From Flemingiibacterium sp045636145 (GTDB taxonomy: Bacteria > Bacillota > Clostridia > Oscillospirales > CAG-272), in assembly GCA_045636145.1 (NCBI GenBank), contig JAZTWV010000042.1:1-64000 (forward strand): a DNA stretch of 64,000 nt. The letters run 5' to 3'. The position numbers were made by a program, and so were the translations under genes. How positions within the stretch are numbered: position 1 is the first letter of the stretch; the number at the start of each line of letters is the position of its first letter. Positions 33,578 through 42,819 of the stretch are shown in pieces. Under the pieces are notes generated by a model. The model ran no database searches, was not told the origin of the DNA, and saw nothing but the letters and a program-made list of their open reading frames with translations.

Positions 33578-34771
33578 ATGAGTCGTATGATTGGTACTGT
33601 ATCCCGCGGTGTCAGAGCACCTATTATCCGCAACGGAGACGATATCGTTGAAATCGTTACATGCTCGGTGCTTGAAGCGCAGAAGGATGCGGGATTTGAA
33701 TTTCACGATCGCGACATCGTCGCTATGACTGAGGCTGTTGTCGCAAGAGCACAGGGTAACTACGCCACTGTTGATGATATCGCAGCCGATGTAAAAGCAA
33801 AGCTTGGCGGCGGCACTGTTGGTGTTATATTCCCCATTCTCAGCCGCAACCGTTTCTCCATATGCCTGCGCGGCATTGCAAAGGGAGCAAAAAAGATAGT
33901 TCTTATGCTCTCCTACCCCTCCGATGAGGTTGGAAACCATCTTATCAGTCTTGATGCGGTAGATGAAAAAGGTATAGACCCCTACAAGGACGTGCTCGAC
34001 CTTAAGACATACCGTGAGCTTTTCGGATATGAGAAGCACCGTTTCACAGGCGTTGACTACGTTGAATATTACGAGGAGCTTGTGCGCGGATGCGGTGCGG
34101 ACTGCGAGATCATCTTCGCGAACAACGCAAAGGCTATCCTTCCCTACACCAAGAACGTGATCTGCTGTGATATTCACACAAGAGCGCGCACCAAGCGCAT
34201 ACTCAAAGCGGCAGGCGGTGAAGTTATACTCGGTCTTGACGAGATCATGAACGCTCCTGTTAACGGAAGCGGCTACAATGCTGACTACGGTCTGCTCGGC
34301 TCTAACAAGGCGACAGAGGATCAGGTCAAGCTGTTCCCCCGCGATTGCCAGCCTGTTGTAGATGCTATCCAGAAGAAGCTCTACGAGGCTACCGGCAAGA
34401 CCATCGAAGTAATGGTATACGGCGACGGCGCTTTCAAAGACCCCGTAGGCAAAATTTGGGAGCTTGCAGACCCGGTTGTTGCTCCTGCATACACCAAGGG
34501 ACTTGAGGGTACTCCCAACGAGCTTAAATTAAAGTATCTCGCCGATAACGATTTCGCAGATCTTTCCGGCGATGCACTCAAAGAAGCTATCAAGGAGAGA
34601 ATCTCCGAAAAGGACGAAAACCTTTACGGCAAGATGGCATCCGAGGGCACCACTCCCCGTCAGCTCACCGACCTTATCGGTTCGCTCTGCGACCTGACCT
34701 CCGGTTCCGGCGACAAGGGTACACCAATCGTATTTATTCAGGGTTATTTCGACAATTACACCACCGAATGA
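33578..34771 (+). CDS. F420-0:L-glutamate ligase-family protein (CofE-like)
   Basis: A 397-residue protein. The N-terminal half (GDDIVEIVTCSVLEAQKDAGFEFHDRDIVAMTEAVVARAQGNY) matches the CofE fold that adds glutamate to F420. A later GYNADYGLLGSNKATEDQ and GDGAFKDPVGKIWELADPVV also fit. It is longer than archaeal CofE (~250). These Firmicutes make no known F420, so the substrate is probably another gamma-glutamyl acceptor. ATG 33578 with AAAGGAG upstream; codon bias suggests strong expression. Confidence 0.8.
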   Translation: MSRMIGTVSRGVRAPIIRNGDDIVEIVTCSVLEAQKDAGFEFHDRDIVAMTEAVVARAQGNYATVDDIAADVKAKLGGGTVGVIFPILSRNRFSICLRGIAKGAKKIVLMLSYPSDEVGNHLISLDAVDEKGIDPYKDVLDLKTYRELFGYEKHRFTGVDYVEYYEELVRGCGADCEIIFANNAKAILPYTKNVICCDIHTRARTKRILKAAGGEVILGLDEIMNAPVNGSGYNADYGLLGSNKATEDQVKLFPRDCQPVVDAIQKKLYEATGKTIEVMVYGDGAFKDPVGKIWELADPVVAPAYTKGLEGTPNELKLKYLADNDFADLSGDALKEAIKERISEKDENLYGKMASEGTTPRQLTDLIGSLCDLTSGSGDKGTPIVFIQGYFDNYTTE

Positions 34772-34777
34772 CTTTTC

Positions 34778-34807
34778 CCCGACAGTAAAAGCTGTCGGGG
34801 ATTTTTT
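34778..34807 (+). terminator. Intrinsic terminator after the CofE-like gene
   Basis: CCCCGACAG / CTGTCGGGG hairpin followed by ATTTTTT. The remaining gap to 35153 is very AT-rich and shows no gene. Confidence 0.9.
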
Positions 34808-35153
34808 ATATTCATAAAAAACTCCGCCCTCCGCGTGACTGCCGGGAACAGAAACGCGCGCATCATAAATGCACACAGTCACATATCTATATATATATAT
34901 ACTTTTACCTTAAATGCTCAATTTCATCAACACAAACCTCAATATTTATTGCACTTTATTGAAAAATATTGCATATATGTGTTTTTTGTCCTCCTAAAGC
35001 ATATTCTGCGGCAATTTATACGTTTTTATCGTAAAAATACGCAATATTTTACGTTTTTCGCGCCGTATATTCACAATTCTGAAAAATTATCATGGTACAA
35101 TATAAAAAATGACGAAATATAAGGAATGCAGTACTTCGAAAGGAATGGTAATA

Positions 35154-36041
35154 ATGACAAACGAAAAAAAGTCCGTTCCGGACAGCATAAAAACCTTAGA
35201 GCTGCCGCCTGTGGTGTCAGTGAGCTGTGAAAATGTCACCGCTAATCTGCTTCTTTGCTATATTACCGAAAAAAAGAACGGCATCCCACAAATGTCATTC
35301 GCTCCCCACGACCACGCGGCATATGAGCTTTCAATAATCGAAGAAAACTCCATGCGTATGCTTGTGGGAGACGAAGAGCTTACTTTAGGTGAGGGTGAAC
35401 TCATTATCGTGCCACCGCACACGGTGCACGAACTGCGCCGGACTGCATCGGGTTTTCGCCGCTTCTGCATTCGTTTCGATCTTGAGTGTACAAACGACGC
35501 TTACATGCACACCCAAGCACCGTATATCCGCGGCAAGCTCAGTGACAGTGAGCACCGTTTCATTTTCGAAGCTGTCAGCGAGCTTTACGATATCACTGTC
35601 GACAGCCGCACAGGACTCACCTCATTCCGCGAAAGATCGCTTCTCGGAATTGTAATAAGCTACATATTGGAGCGCATGATAAAATTCGATGCTCAGCCAA
35701 GAATTGAGTCCGGCAGTCATCTTCAGCTTCACGCGAAAATAGAAAACTACCTGTACCTCAATTACAGCCAGCCGATCACCCTGGATTCTCTGGCATCCCA
35801 TCTCAGCTACAGCCGGACACAAATGCACCGAATAATTGACGAATGCTTCAGCGTTCCGTTCACGGACAAGCTTCGCGAGATACGCTTGTCCGCGGCAAAG
35901 CGGTATCTTTTGGAAAGTGATGCACGCCCAATAGAGGAGATCGCTTCGCGGTGCGGCTACGAGACCAGACAGGGGTTCGAGTCAATGTTTTTGAAGTTTG
36001 TGGGGGTAACTCCGAATCAATACCGGAAGAATCATAGGTAA
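35154..36041 (+). CDS. AraC-family transcriptional regulator
   Basis: A 295-residue regulator. N-terminal cupin sensor (~30-120: FAPHDHAAYELSIIEENSMRMLVGDEELTLGEGELIIVPPHTVHEL). C-terminal double helix-turn-helix (~195-290: YLYLNYSQPITLDSLASHLSYSRTQMHRIIDECF and the closing RCGYETRQGFESMFLKFVGVTPNQYRKNHR). ATG at 35154, ~9 nt after GAAAGGA. A sugar is the likely ligand; plausible targets are the adjacent carbohydrate-binding protein genes. Confidence 0.88.
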   Translation: MTNEKKSVPDSIKTLELPPVVSVSCENVTANLLLCYITEKKNGIPQMSFAPHDHAAYELSIIEENSMRMLVGDEELTLGEGELIIVPPHTVHELRRTASGFRRFCIRFDLECTNDAYMHTQAPYIRGKLSDSEHRFIFEAVSELYDITVDSRTGLTSFRERSLLGIVISYILERMIKFDAQPRIESGSHLQLHAKIENYLYLNYSQPITLDSLASHLSYSRTQMHRIIDECFSVPFTDKLREIRLSAAKRYLLESDARPIEEIASRCGYETRQGFESMFLKFVGVTPNQYRKNHR

Positions 36042-36145
36042 CAGTCACGGGAGACGTTTCGCCTCCCGTTGCTTTGTTTATCGGTATCGTGTAAAACGGG
36101 AGGCATCGCCGCAATACAACAGCACCACCATTTTAACAAAAACCA

Positions 36146-36180
36146 AAATCCCCTTACAGATAACTGTAAGGGGATTTTTG
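36146..36180. terminator. Bidirectional terminator
   Basis: AAAATCCCCTTACAG pairs with CTGTAAGGGGATTTTT around loop ATAA, between the AraC gene and the convergent secreted-protein gene. Confidence 0.85.
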
Positions 36181-36226
36181 GCTGAAACTTTATCAACAAG
36201 ATAACTTGTCGGCCATACAAGTTAAA

Positions 36227-37078
36227 TTAGTGCTTCTTGGAAGCGAATACGAATGCTGCACCGGAAGCTGCAGTAAGAGCAACTGCGATGAGAGCAGGGT
36301 CGAATGTAGAAGGAGCGGTGGTTGCACCAGTAGAGGGAGTTGCAGGAGTGGTGGTTTCACCGGTAGAAGGAGTTGCAGGAGTGGTGGTTGCGCCTGCGGG
36401 AGCAGTAGCAGCCTCGTTAGAAAGAGCTACGAATACAGGAATCTTGGTTGCTTCGCCCTGGAAAGAGGTGGTGTGGTTCTGATGCTTACCGTCAGCGTCG
36501 ATATCGTTGAGCTGATAGGTGAAGCCGAGCTTACCGGTCTTGATCATATCAAGGTTACCCTTTGTGCAGGGGATACCTACTTCAACAACATAGCTAGTGT
36601 CGGTGTAGGTGGTAGCGTAAGCAATTGTGGAATAGTCAATTCTGTCGTAGTGAGCAGCAAGACCGTAGCAAGCATAGCCGTAAGCGTCAACTGCTACTTT
36701 GATGGTCTCGGTTGCAGAACCGTCGAGAGAAAGTCTAAACTCGATGTTATCGTTAGTGTAAGGGTTTTCGCCTGTAGCGAAAGCCTCACCCTTGGTGAGA
36801 ACGTCGTCATCCTCAACGAGAGCGCAGATGTAAAGAGTGGTGTCGTCATAGAGGAAGTATACGTCAGCCTTAGCGGTGTTGTCCCACTCAGTGCGGTAAG
36901 AGTTAGGTGCAGTACCGAGATCCTTGAGGCTGAAAGAATAGTTGTAAGCGTCATCAAGAACGCCATCAACCTTAGCGGTGCCCTTCTTGATAGCTCCATC
37001 GAAATCAGCACTTGCGCCAACTGCGAGAAGGCTCAGAGAAAGAGCTGCTGCGAGGAACATTGTAGCAAATTTCTTCAT
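36227..37078 (-). CDS. Secreted CBM9-like sugar-binding protein with C-terminal anchor
   Basis: A 283-residue exported protein. Signal peptide (1-24, ending VGASA). A ~190-residue domain resembles the CBM9/DOMON-like fold of extracellular sugar binders (KVDGVLDDAYNYS; ADVYFLYDDTTLYICALVEDDDV; DNIEFRLSLDG). Then come tandem TTTPATPSTG repeats (~225-255) and a hydrophobic C-terminal helix with short KKH tail. The repeated (T)PSTG resembles the (S/P)PxTG motif of class B sortases, but the spacing to the helix is loose. Reaction unknown; probably binds polysaccharide at the surface. Confidence 0.75.
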   Translation of the reverse strand: MKKFATMFLAAALSLSLLAVGASADFDGAIKKGTAKVDGVLDDAYNYSFSLKDLGTAPNSYRTEWDNTAKADVYFLYDDTTLYICALVEDDDVLTKGEAFATGENPYTNDNIEFRLSLDGSATETIKVAVDAYGYACYGLAAHYDRIDYSTIAYATTYTDTSYVVEVGIPCTKGNLDMIKTGKLGFTYQLNDIDADGKHQNHTTSFQGEATKIPVFVALSNEAATAPAGATTTPATPSTGETTTPATPSTGATTAPSTFDPALIAVALTAASGAAFVFASKKH

Positions 37079-37190
37079 GATTATTTTCCCTTCGTAAAAT
37101 TAAATTTGGTATGATTCAGCCGCGTCACGACTAAAATCCGTTTTGAGAAAGATGAATTACGGCCGTAAAACGTTTCTCGTTGACATAATA

Positions 37191-37219
37191 ATTATAGCAA
37201 AAATACGCCCAATTGTATA
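37191..37219 (-). promoter_or_regulatory. Probable promoter of the CBM9-like gene
   Basis: Leftward TATACA (37219-37214), 17 nt, TATAAT (37196-37191); the -35 is weak, so an activator such as the nearby AraC protein may help. The rest of 37079-37376 contains an imperfect hairpin around ACGGCCGT but no gene. Confidence 0.5.
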
Positions 37220-37376
37220 TGTACATTTGTGCCTCTAAATGAATATTTATGGAACATTTGATTGCGTTTCCAGTTTCCATTTTGTTATTTGCGTCAAACA
37301 TTCATAAACCGTTGTGACAGCTTTGGTGTAATGGTCATATATCAAACAAAGCGCATTTTAAAGATATTGTAAAGAA

Positions 37377-37404
37377 GTCCCTCTGCCAATGCGGCAGAGG
37401 GACA
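37377..37404 (-). terminator. Terminator after the 1108-residue secreted protein gene
   Basis: GTCCCTCTGCC / GGCAGAGGGAC with a tight loop, 16 nt beyond the leftward stop codon. Confidence 0.8.
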
Positions 37405-37419
37405 AACATATGCATTTGA

Positions 37420-40400
37420 TTATTTCTTGATAAGAACAACGTTGTCAATGCAGAAATCATGCTTGTGACCGGCGCCTGTACCGCCAAAGAACGCGATTCT
37501 CACGCTCTGTGCGTCTTCAATGGTAAACTCGTGAGTAAATGTGGTCCAAGTGTTGTTGATACCTGCGGAGGTAGGAGCGCCAAATGCCTTGTCGTCCTGA
37601 TTGCCTGCTGTGATACGTACAACAGAGCTTTCGCCCACATTTGCAGTTCTCAGATCAACGGAAAGAACGTAAGTACCGGGTTCAAGAATAGTAGCGTGGT
37701 TGTACCAAACTCTGCCGATATTTGCAAGTCTGCCGGTTACGGTTACATAACCGAGCTTGTTCCAGGTAATGTTCTGGTCATGATAAACCTTAGGTTCATC
37801 CTTAAGAGCAACGCCGTCCTTATCGTAAGCATAGCTCATAGCCGCATTTGCATACCATGCAGCCTTAGTGGAATCATAACCCTCTTTAATTACTTCGGGA
37901 GCTGCTGCGAGATCGCCGTTAGCAATGAGATTGCCGGCTACAGCAGGCTTAACATCAGCAGGATTATCTTCTACAGGCTTTACAATGGAAGGAACTTCTA
38001 CAGTGGGATTTTCCGTAACAGCATTAGGATCGTAGTAGTCAACCATGTAGAGGAAGAGATTGTCAACAGCGAAGTCGTGCTTGTGACCTGCACCTGTACC
38101 GCCGAAGAATGCAATTCTGAGAGGAGTAGGCTCGGTTACAGTGAACTTATTTACAAAGGTCTTCCATTTGGCATTTATGGGAGCGAGTGTAGCAGGAGCA
38201 ATCGCCTTGTCGTCAAGGTCGCCCGCGGTGAAACGTACAACGGTTTCGTTAACATTTACGGCCTTAAGGTCAACGTTGATCTCATATACACCGGGTTCAA
38301 GAACGAGACCGGGGTTGTACCAAACTCTGCCGATATTCGCCTGTCTGCCGGAAACAACTACATAACCGTCGTCGTCCCATGTGATGTTGTGATCGTGGTA
38401 GATCATGGGCTCATCCTTAAGAGCAGCACCATCCACATATTGGTAGCCCATAGCAGCATTAGCATACCATGCAACCTTAGCGGAGTCATAGCCTTCCTTT
38501 ACTACCTCGGGAGCTTCCTTAAACTTACCTTCTTTAATAAGGTTTCTGTTGAGCTTGGGCTTGGGTTGAGCATCGCTGCCGCTCTTCTTCTTAAGAAGAA
38601 CCATGATGATACCGATGTTGGGGATGCTGGAACCGTCCTCGTTAGCACTGTAGGTAAGCTTGGTGCCGCTAAGCTTAAGAGTAGCACCTGCAAGGTCAGT
38701 GTCGATAACGATAGAGGTGATCTTTGCACCGTGCTCTGTTTCAAAGCTGATGGAAAGCTCAGCGTATTCGGTATCGGTTACAGGAATCTCAACAAGCTCT
38801 GTCTCGATAGGCTCCTGGCCCTCAACATTTACAATAAGCTTAGCCTTAGCGCCTGCAGCAGTTGCGGCAACGTTGGTGGTGAAGGTGTAGATACCCTTCT
38901 TTACGCTGAGCTTGGAGGTGTCGTAAACAACATCAGCTTCAGCGGTGTCAAAAGGAGTAACTGCGGTGTGCTCGATCTTAACGTCGCGAAGCTCGGGAGT
39001 TACCTTGGAGCTTATGGTCATTCCGTCATATGTAAAGTAGGATGTTCCATCCTCTGTAGCTGGAACATTGAAGTCGGTGGAATAAACAACACCGTCTGCG
39101 CTCCATACCTTAAGGTTATCAACAGTCAGAGGATTGTTGTGGTTTGTTGCATTCTGACCGCGCTGGAAGGTGATGATAAGGCTCTTCTGATCAGCAGTGG
39201 GAGTGAAATATCCCTCAAAATGCTGAAGCTCATCAAGCTTGGGACGGTACTGCGGGAACATCTGGTCCTTTGCGTTATATTCAGGCGTATTGGTAAGCTC
39301 GTTCTTGCCTTCAACAGGAAGAATGAAGCTGTCGCTGACACCGCCAACATACGCAACGCCGGGGTTACGCTCATCAATAAAGCAGTTAACCTTGGGACGT
39401 ACAACAAACCCACTGGTAATGGTGCCTGTATGATAGCAAATGTCAAAGCTTACAAAGTACTTAGTGCCGCCAACAAGTGTTCTGGGGATCATAAAGCTTA
39501 CGTAGTCTGTATCCTGTCCGGTAGCACCGTTAAGGTTTCTTTCGGGAATGTAGAGAGAACCTGTACCATTTACGTTCTCAATAGCGGCAACGCCCTCTGC
39601 GAGAGCAGCGTCAACGCCGTCAAGAAGGTTTTCTTCCTCAGCCTTAACAGTATAGTCGAAGCCGCGGAGATACTCAAGAGTGAGGTTTCTGAAGTTGATT
39701 CTCTGGTCGTCAGCAACATTTGAGTTGTCAGCGTCAACGATAACAGTGATAGTATCGGTTTCGGCAGTAACAACGAACTCGTCGAAGCTGTATTCATCCC
39801 ATGTAGTATCAACCTTCATATCATCGGTGATAACATCGTCGCCAACCTTGATTGTAAGGATAGCATCATTATGACCGGTATAAGTTCCGTCAGCAGCTAC
39901 CGCGGTAAAATCTCCAAGACGGAATTCGCCGCCAAGAGTGTAGAAACCGGGAGCTATCGGTTCTTCGGTTTTGATAGTGAAGGTTGTGTTTGTTGTTTTG
40001 TCAGAGTATGCAATGGTATATACTTCCTCTATATCTTCGAAAGATCTTGCTAAACTTGACGGAACAACAGCGTTACATGTATCGGATTTATCCTTTGCAG
40101 AAAAGAAATTCTCGGTTACGTTTACAAGGTGTACGGGGGTGCCGTCGGTATCCTTGTAATAAATCTGAACATTGTCAATATCAATGTCATGGTAATACTG
40201 ATTACCGCTACCCTTTATAATTTTTACAGCACAGCTTGAATCTTTAGCAAAAGAACCAATTGATTGCTCGCCTATAATTGCCCATTGGCCCGCATACCAA
40301 CCGCTGGCACCATGTGTTCCAAAAACATTAGAGCCGCCGGGAGTGTTAATATTAGTACCGTCAACAGCAACCTGTGTGCGTATTGTCGAATATCTGTAAC

Positions 40401-40746
40401 TGCCGGAACCACTGATATCAGAGATAGGCTGCGCCTGACGCAGGTTAAAACGGTAGAACAACTCCTTACCTGCCGCGTCTTCGGTCACTTTGAAGTTGAT
40501 ATCGAAGCCGTAACCGGTGCCGTACACACGGTCAGCAATGGAAAGGAAGCTGTTGCCCCATTCGGTGGAACCATCAGGGTTGTTGACTGTAGCCGGAGTA
40601 ACGGTAGAACCTGTTGCTGCGGTGTAGGTCGCACCGTCAAGCAGGTTTGCCGGCTGGTCTGCTTCGTCGGCAGTTACTACCATAGGCAGTGAGCTTGCCG
40701 TAAGTGCTGCTGCAAGCAGCAATGAAAGAAATCTTGTTTTCTTCAT
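37420..40746 (-). CDS. Large secreted protein with repeated carbohydrate-binding-type modules
   Basis: A 1108-residue exported protein. Signal peptide (1-26). Several beta-sandwich modules of CBM4/9/22-like style follow (GFYTLGGEFRLGDF; WDEYSFDEFVVTAETDTITVIVDAD), then two ~165-residue near-identical C-terminal modules starting NLIKEGKFKEAPEV and NLIANGDLAAAPEV and ending FFGGTGAGHKHDF.VDN. Between them and the upstream part lies IPNIGIIMVLLKKKSG, resembling a former C-terminal membrane tail. No catalytic glycosidase domain recognised and no terminal anchor. ATG 40746, RBS GAGGG. Role: binding of polysaccharide at the surface (inference). Confidence 0.8.
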   Translation of the reverse strand: MKKTRFLSLLLAAALTASSLPMVVTADEADQPANLLDGATYTAATGSTVTPATVNNPDGSTEWGNSFLSIADRVYGTGYGFDINFKVTEDAAGKELFYRFNLRQAQPISDISGSGSYRYSTIRTQVAVDGTNINTPGGSNVFGTHGASGWYAGQWAIIGEQSIGSFAKDSSCAVKIIKGSGNQYYHDIDIDNVQIYYKDTDGTPVHLVNVTENFFSAKDKSDTCNAVVPSSLARSFEDIEEVYTIAYSDKTTNTTFTIKTEEPIAPGFYTLGGEFRLGDFTAVAADGTYTGHNDAILTIKVGDDVITDDMKVDTTWDEYSFDEFVVTAETDTITVIVDADNSNVADDQRINFRNLTLEYLRGFDYTVKAEEENLLDGVDAALAEGVAAIENVNGTGSLYIPERNLNGATGQDTDYVSFMIPRTLVGGTKYFVSFDICYHTGTITSGFVVRPKVNCFIDERNPGVAYVGGVSDSFILPVEGKNELTNTPEYNAKDQMFPQYRPKLDELQHFEGYFTPTADQKSLIITFQRGQNATNHNNPLTVDNLKVWSADGVVYSTDFNVPATEDGTSYFTYDGMTISSKVTPELRDVKIEHTAVTPFDTAEADVVYDTSKLSVKKGIYTFTTNVAATAAGAKAKLIVNVEGQEPIETELVEIPVTDTEYAELSISFETEHGAKITSIVIDTDLAGATLKLSGTKLTYSANEDGSSIPNIGIIMVLLKKKSGSDAQPKPKLNRNLIKEGKFKEAPEVVKEGYDSAKVAWYANAAMGYQYVDGAALKDEPMIYHDHNITWDDDGYVVVSGRQANIGRVWYNPGLVLEPGVYEINVDLKAVNVNETVVRFTAGDLDDKAIAPATLAPINAKWKTFVNKFTVTEPTPLRIAFFGGTGAGHKHDFAVDNLFLYMVDYYDPNAVTENPTVEVPSIVKPVEDNPADVKPAVAGNLIANGDLAAAPEVIKEGYDSTKAAWYANAAMSYAYDKDGVALKDEPKVYHDQNITWNKLGYVTVTGRLANIGRVWYNHATILEPGTYVLSVDLRTANVGESSVVRITAGNQDDKAFGAPTSAGINNTWTTFTHEFTIEDAQSVRIAFFGGTGAGHKHDFCIDNVVLIKK

Positions 40747-40826
40747 AAGTTTTCCCTCTCAAAAAATTTATTTAGTAATGCCAATCGTCTAAAAACGCCC
40801 CTATGGCAATACTATCTTACATAAAT

Positions 40827-40855
40827 ATTATACTTTTTTTTCGCACTTTTGTCAA
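40827..40855 (-). promoter_or_regulatory. Promoter of the large secreted protein gene
   Basis: Leftward TTGACA (40855-40850), 17 nt, TATAAT (40832-40827). The rest of 40856-41205 is AT-rich. A TATAAT at 41158-41163 without a clear -35 probably serves the TraX-like gene. Confidence 0.85.
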
Positions 40856-41205
40856 TAGAGCCACTCATTTACTATTGGTAATTTCCAGCATATTTTTTGT
40901 AAAATACAGTTTTTTGGGCTTATTGTTTTTGTTTTTTTCGTACATTATGCCGAAAAACGTCACCAACCACGCCCCACGGCATCGTGTGACGTGATTTTTC
41001 CAATGTATGGCCGAGATTTTCAAAAAAAGCGCAAAACAGGCGGCAATATGACCTTTAAATATTCAAAAAAGTCAACGGCATATTATACTTCAAAGATAAT
41101 GCCCGAAAATAATTTTATTTTTTTGTTGTAGCTATAGATTTTTTAGAAAATTTATGATATAATTACGGTATTGTACCATAAAATACGAAAATGAGGTTTT
41201 AAGTC

Positions 41206-41967
41206 ATGACAAATTACAAGTTAGGCTTTATTAACGGAAACACGCTAAAGATAATCGCGGCAGTAACAATGCTTATTGACCACATAGGTTATATTCTTCT
41301 TCCGAAGTACCGTTTTCTTCGGATAATAGGACGTCTGGCAATGCCTATCTTCGCTTTTATGATAGCCGAGGGGTGTAAGTACACAAAAAACAAAAAGCGC
41401 TATCTTTTCACAATAGCAGCTCTCGCTTTTATATATCAGGTTGTATATTATCTGTACGACGGCACTACGAAGATGTGTATTCTCGTAACGTTCTCGCTGT
41501 CAATAGTAATGATATACGCCCTGCAGTATTTTTACAAGATGTTTTTTGCAAAGGATGCTTCCCTTTTGAAAAAAGCTTTTGCGGCACTTGTATTTTTAGC
41601 GTCTGTAGCAGGTACATATGTGTTTAACAGAGTTTTCAGAGTTGACTACGGCTTCTACGGATGCCTTCTCCCCGTATTTGCGGCGGCAGTCAACATTCCC
41701 GACACCGCTCCGAAGTTCTTCAAGCGTTTCAACTGTATTCCCGTAAGCGTTTTCGCGTTGGGTGTTGGCCTTTTCTTAATGTGCTACAAGCTTGGCGGTA
41801 TGAGCAGCTTGCAAATCTATTCCATGCTGTCGATCCCGCTTCTCTTCCTTTACTCCGGAAAGCGCGGCAAATACAAGATGAAATACTTCTTCTACATTTT
41901 CTATCCAGCTCACCTCTTTGTACTTGAACTCATATATGTAATCGCAAAATATGTACTCGTAAAATAA
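41206..41967 (+). CDS. TraX-family membrane protein
   Basis: A 253-residue protein with about eight hydrophobic segments. The start (GNTLKIIAAVTMLIDHIGYILLPKYRFLRIIGRLAMPIFAFMIAEG) is the TraX/acyltransferase-3-like signature with a conserved DH. TraX acetylates F-pilin in E. coli; chromosomal clostridial members probably acylate surface molecules. ATG with GAGG 9 nt upstream; single gene. Confidence 0.85.
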   Translation: MTNYKLGFINGNTLKIIAAVTMLIDHIGYILLPKYRFLRIIGRLAMPIFAFMIAEGCKYTKNKKRYLFTIAALAFIYQVVYYLYDGTTKMCILVTFSLSIVMIYALQYFYKMFFAKDASLLKKAFAALVFLASVAGTYVFNRVFRVDYGFYGCLLPVFAAAVNIPDTAPKFFKRFNCIPVSVFALGVGLFLMCYKLGGMSSLQIYSMLSIPLLFLYSGKRGKYKMKYFFYIFYPAHLFVLELIYVIAKYVLVK

Positions 41968-42012
41968 AAAACACGTGGCTTCCGCAATTGTCGGAAGCCA
42001 CGGTGTTTTTTA
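41966..42012. terminator. Bidirectional terminator
   Basis: AAAAAACACGTGGCTTCCG pairs with CGGAAGCCACGGTGTTTTTT (one mismatch), between convergent traX-like and ABC genes. Confidence 0.9.
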
Positions 42013-42810
42013 AACTCCGCTGTGCTGCAAAAACGCCGCAGTCTTTGGAGATTTGGGATTTGTAAACAACTCTGCAGGAGTACCTTCTTCTTCTATAACT
42101 CCGTCAGCGAAGAACACCACACGATCAGCAACGCTTCTTGCAAATTCCATCTCGTGAGTTACAATAAGCATTGTCCGTCCGCGCTCGCGAAGCTCCTTTA
42201 TAACGCGAAGCACTTCACCCGTAAGCTCAGGGTCAAGAGCACTCGTAGGCTCGTCGAAGCACAGTATAGCCGGCTCCTGTGCAAGTGCACGGGCTATAGC
42301 CACGCGCTGCTGCTGTCCGCCGGAAAGCTGACAGGGATAGTTTGACATTTTGTCTGCAAGTCCTACCTCTGCGAGAAGTTTCTTTGCACGCTCATTGTCC
42401 TTTTCAATCGCCTCGGTAATAGCCGCACGGCGTGCTCTGCCGAAAGGAAGCTCCGAGCGTATCTTAGCTTTGGTACGAAGCTTAAGCGGCATACAAACGT
42501 TTTCAAGTGCAGAATACTGAGGAAAGAGATTAAAGGATTGGAACACAAGTCCCATCTTAAGTCTCATCTCACGTATTTCGGCAGATGTATATGTCGTATC
42601 AGCATCAAAGGTAAATCCGCCCTCTATTTTAATTCTTCCCTCGTTTGCCATTTCAAGGAAATTAAGACAGCGAAGGAATGTGGTCTTTCCGCCGCCGGAT
42701 GAACCGATGACCGCAACTACCTCGCCTTTCTCCATTGTGAAATCTATGCCGTGGAGAACGGTGGTATTTCCGAAAGACTTTTTGAGATTTTTAACTTCAA
42801 GATATGCCAT
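42010..42810 (-). CDS. Polar amino acid ABC transporter ATP-binding protein
   Basis: A 266-residue GlnQ/HisP-type ATPase: Walker A GSSGGGKTT, Q-loop LVFQSFNLFPQ, signature LSGGQQQR, Walker B ILCFDEPTSALDP, H-loop IVTHEM. An insertion of ~25 residues (LRTKAKIRSELPFGRARRAAITEAIEKDNE) follows the Q-loop region and is longer than in GlnQ. Last gene of a leftward unit: binding protein, permease, ATPase. Confidence 0.92.
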   Translation of the reverse strand: MAYLEVKNLKKSFGNTTVLHGIDFTMEKGEVVAVIGSSGGGKTTFLRCLNFLEMANEGRIKIEGGFTFDADTTYTSAEIREMRLKMGLVFQSFNLFPQYSALENVCMPLKLRTKAKIRSELPFGRARRAAITEAIEKDNERAKKLLAEVGLADKMSNYPCQLSGGQQQRVAIARALAQEPAILCFDEPTSALDPELTGEVLRVIKELRERGRTMLIVTHEMEFARSVADRVVFFADGVIEEEGTPAELFTNPKSPKTAAFLQHSGV

Positions 42811-42819
42811 ACCCTCACC

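Noticed and set aside
37459..39723. Open frame of 754 codons on the plus strand
   Set aside because: It lies exactly antisense to the 1108-residue secreted protein with signal peptide and modules; the plus frame has no RBS or recognisable domain.
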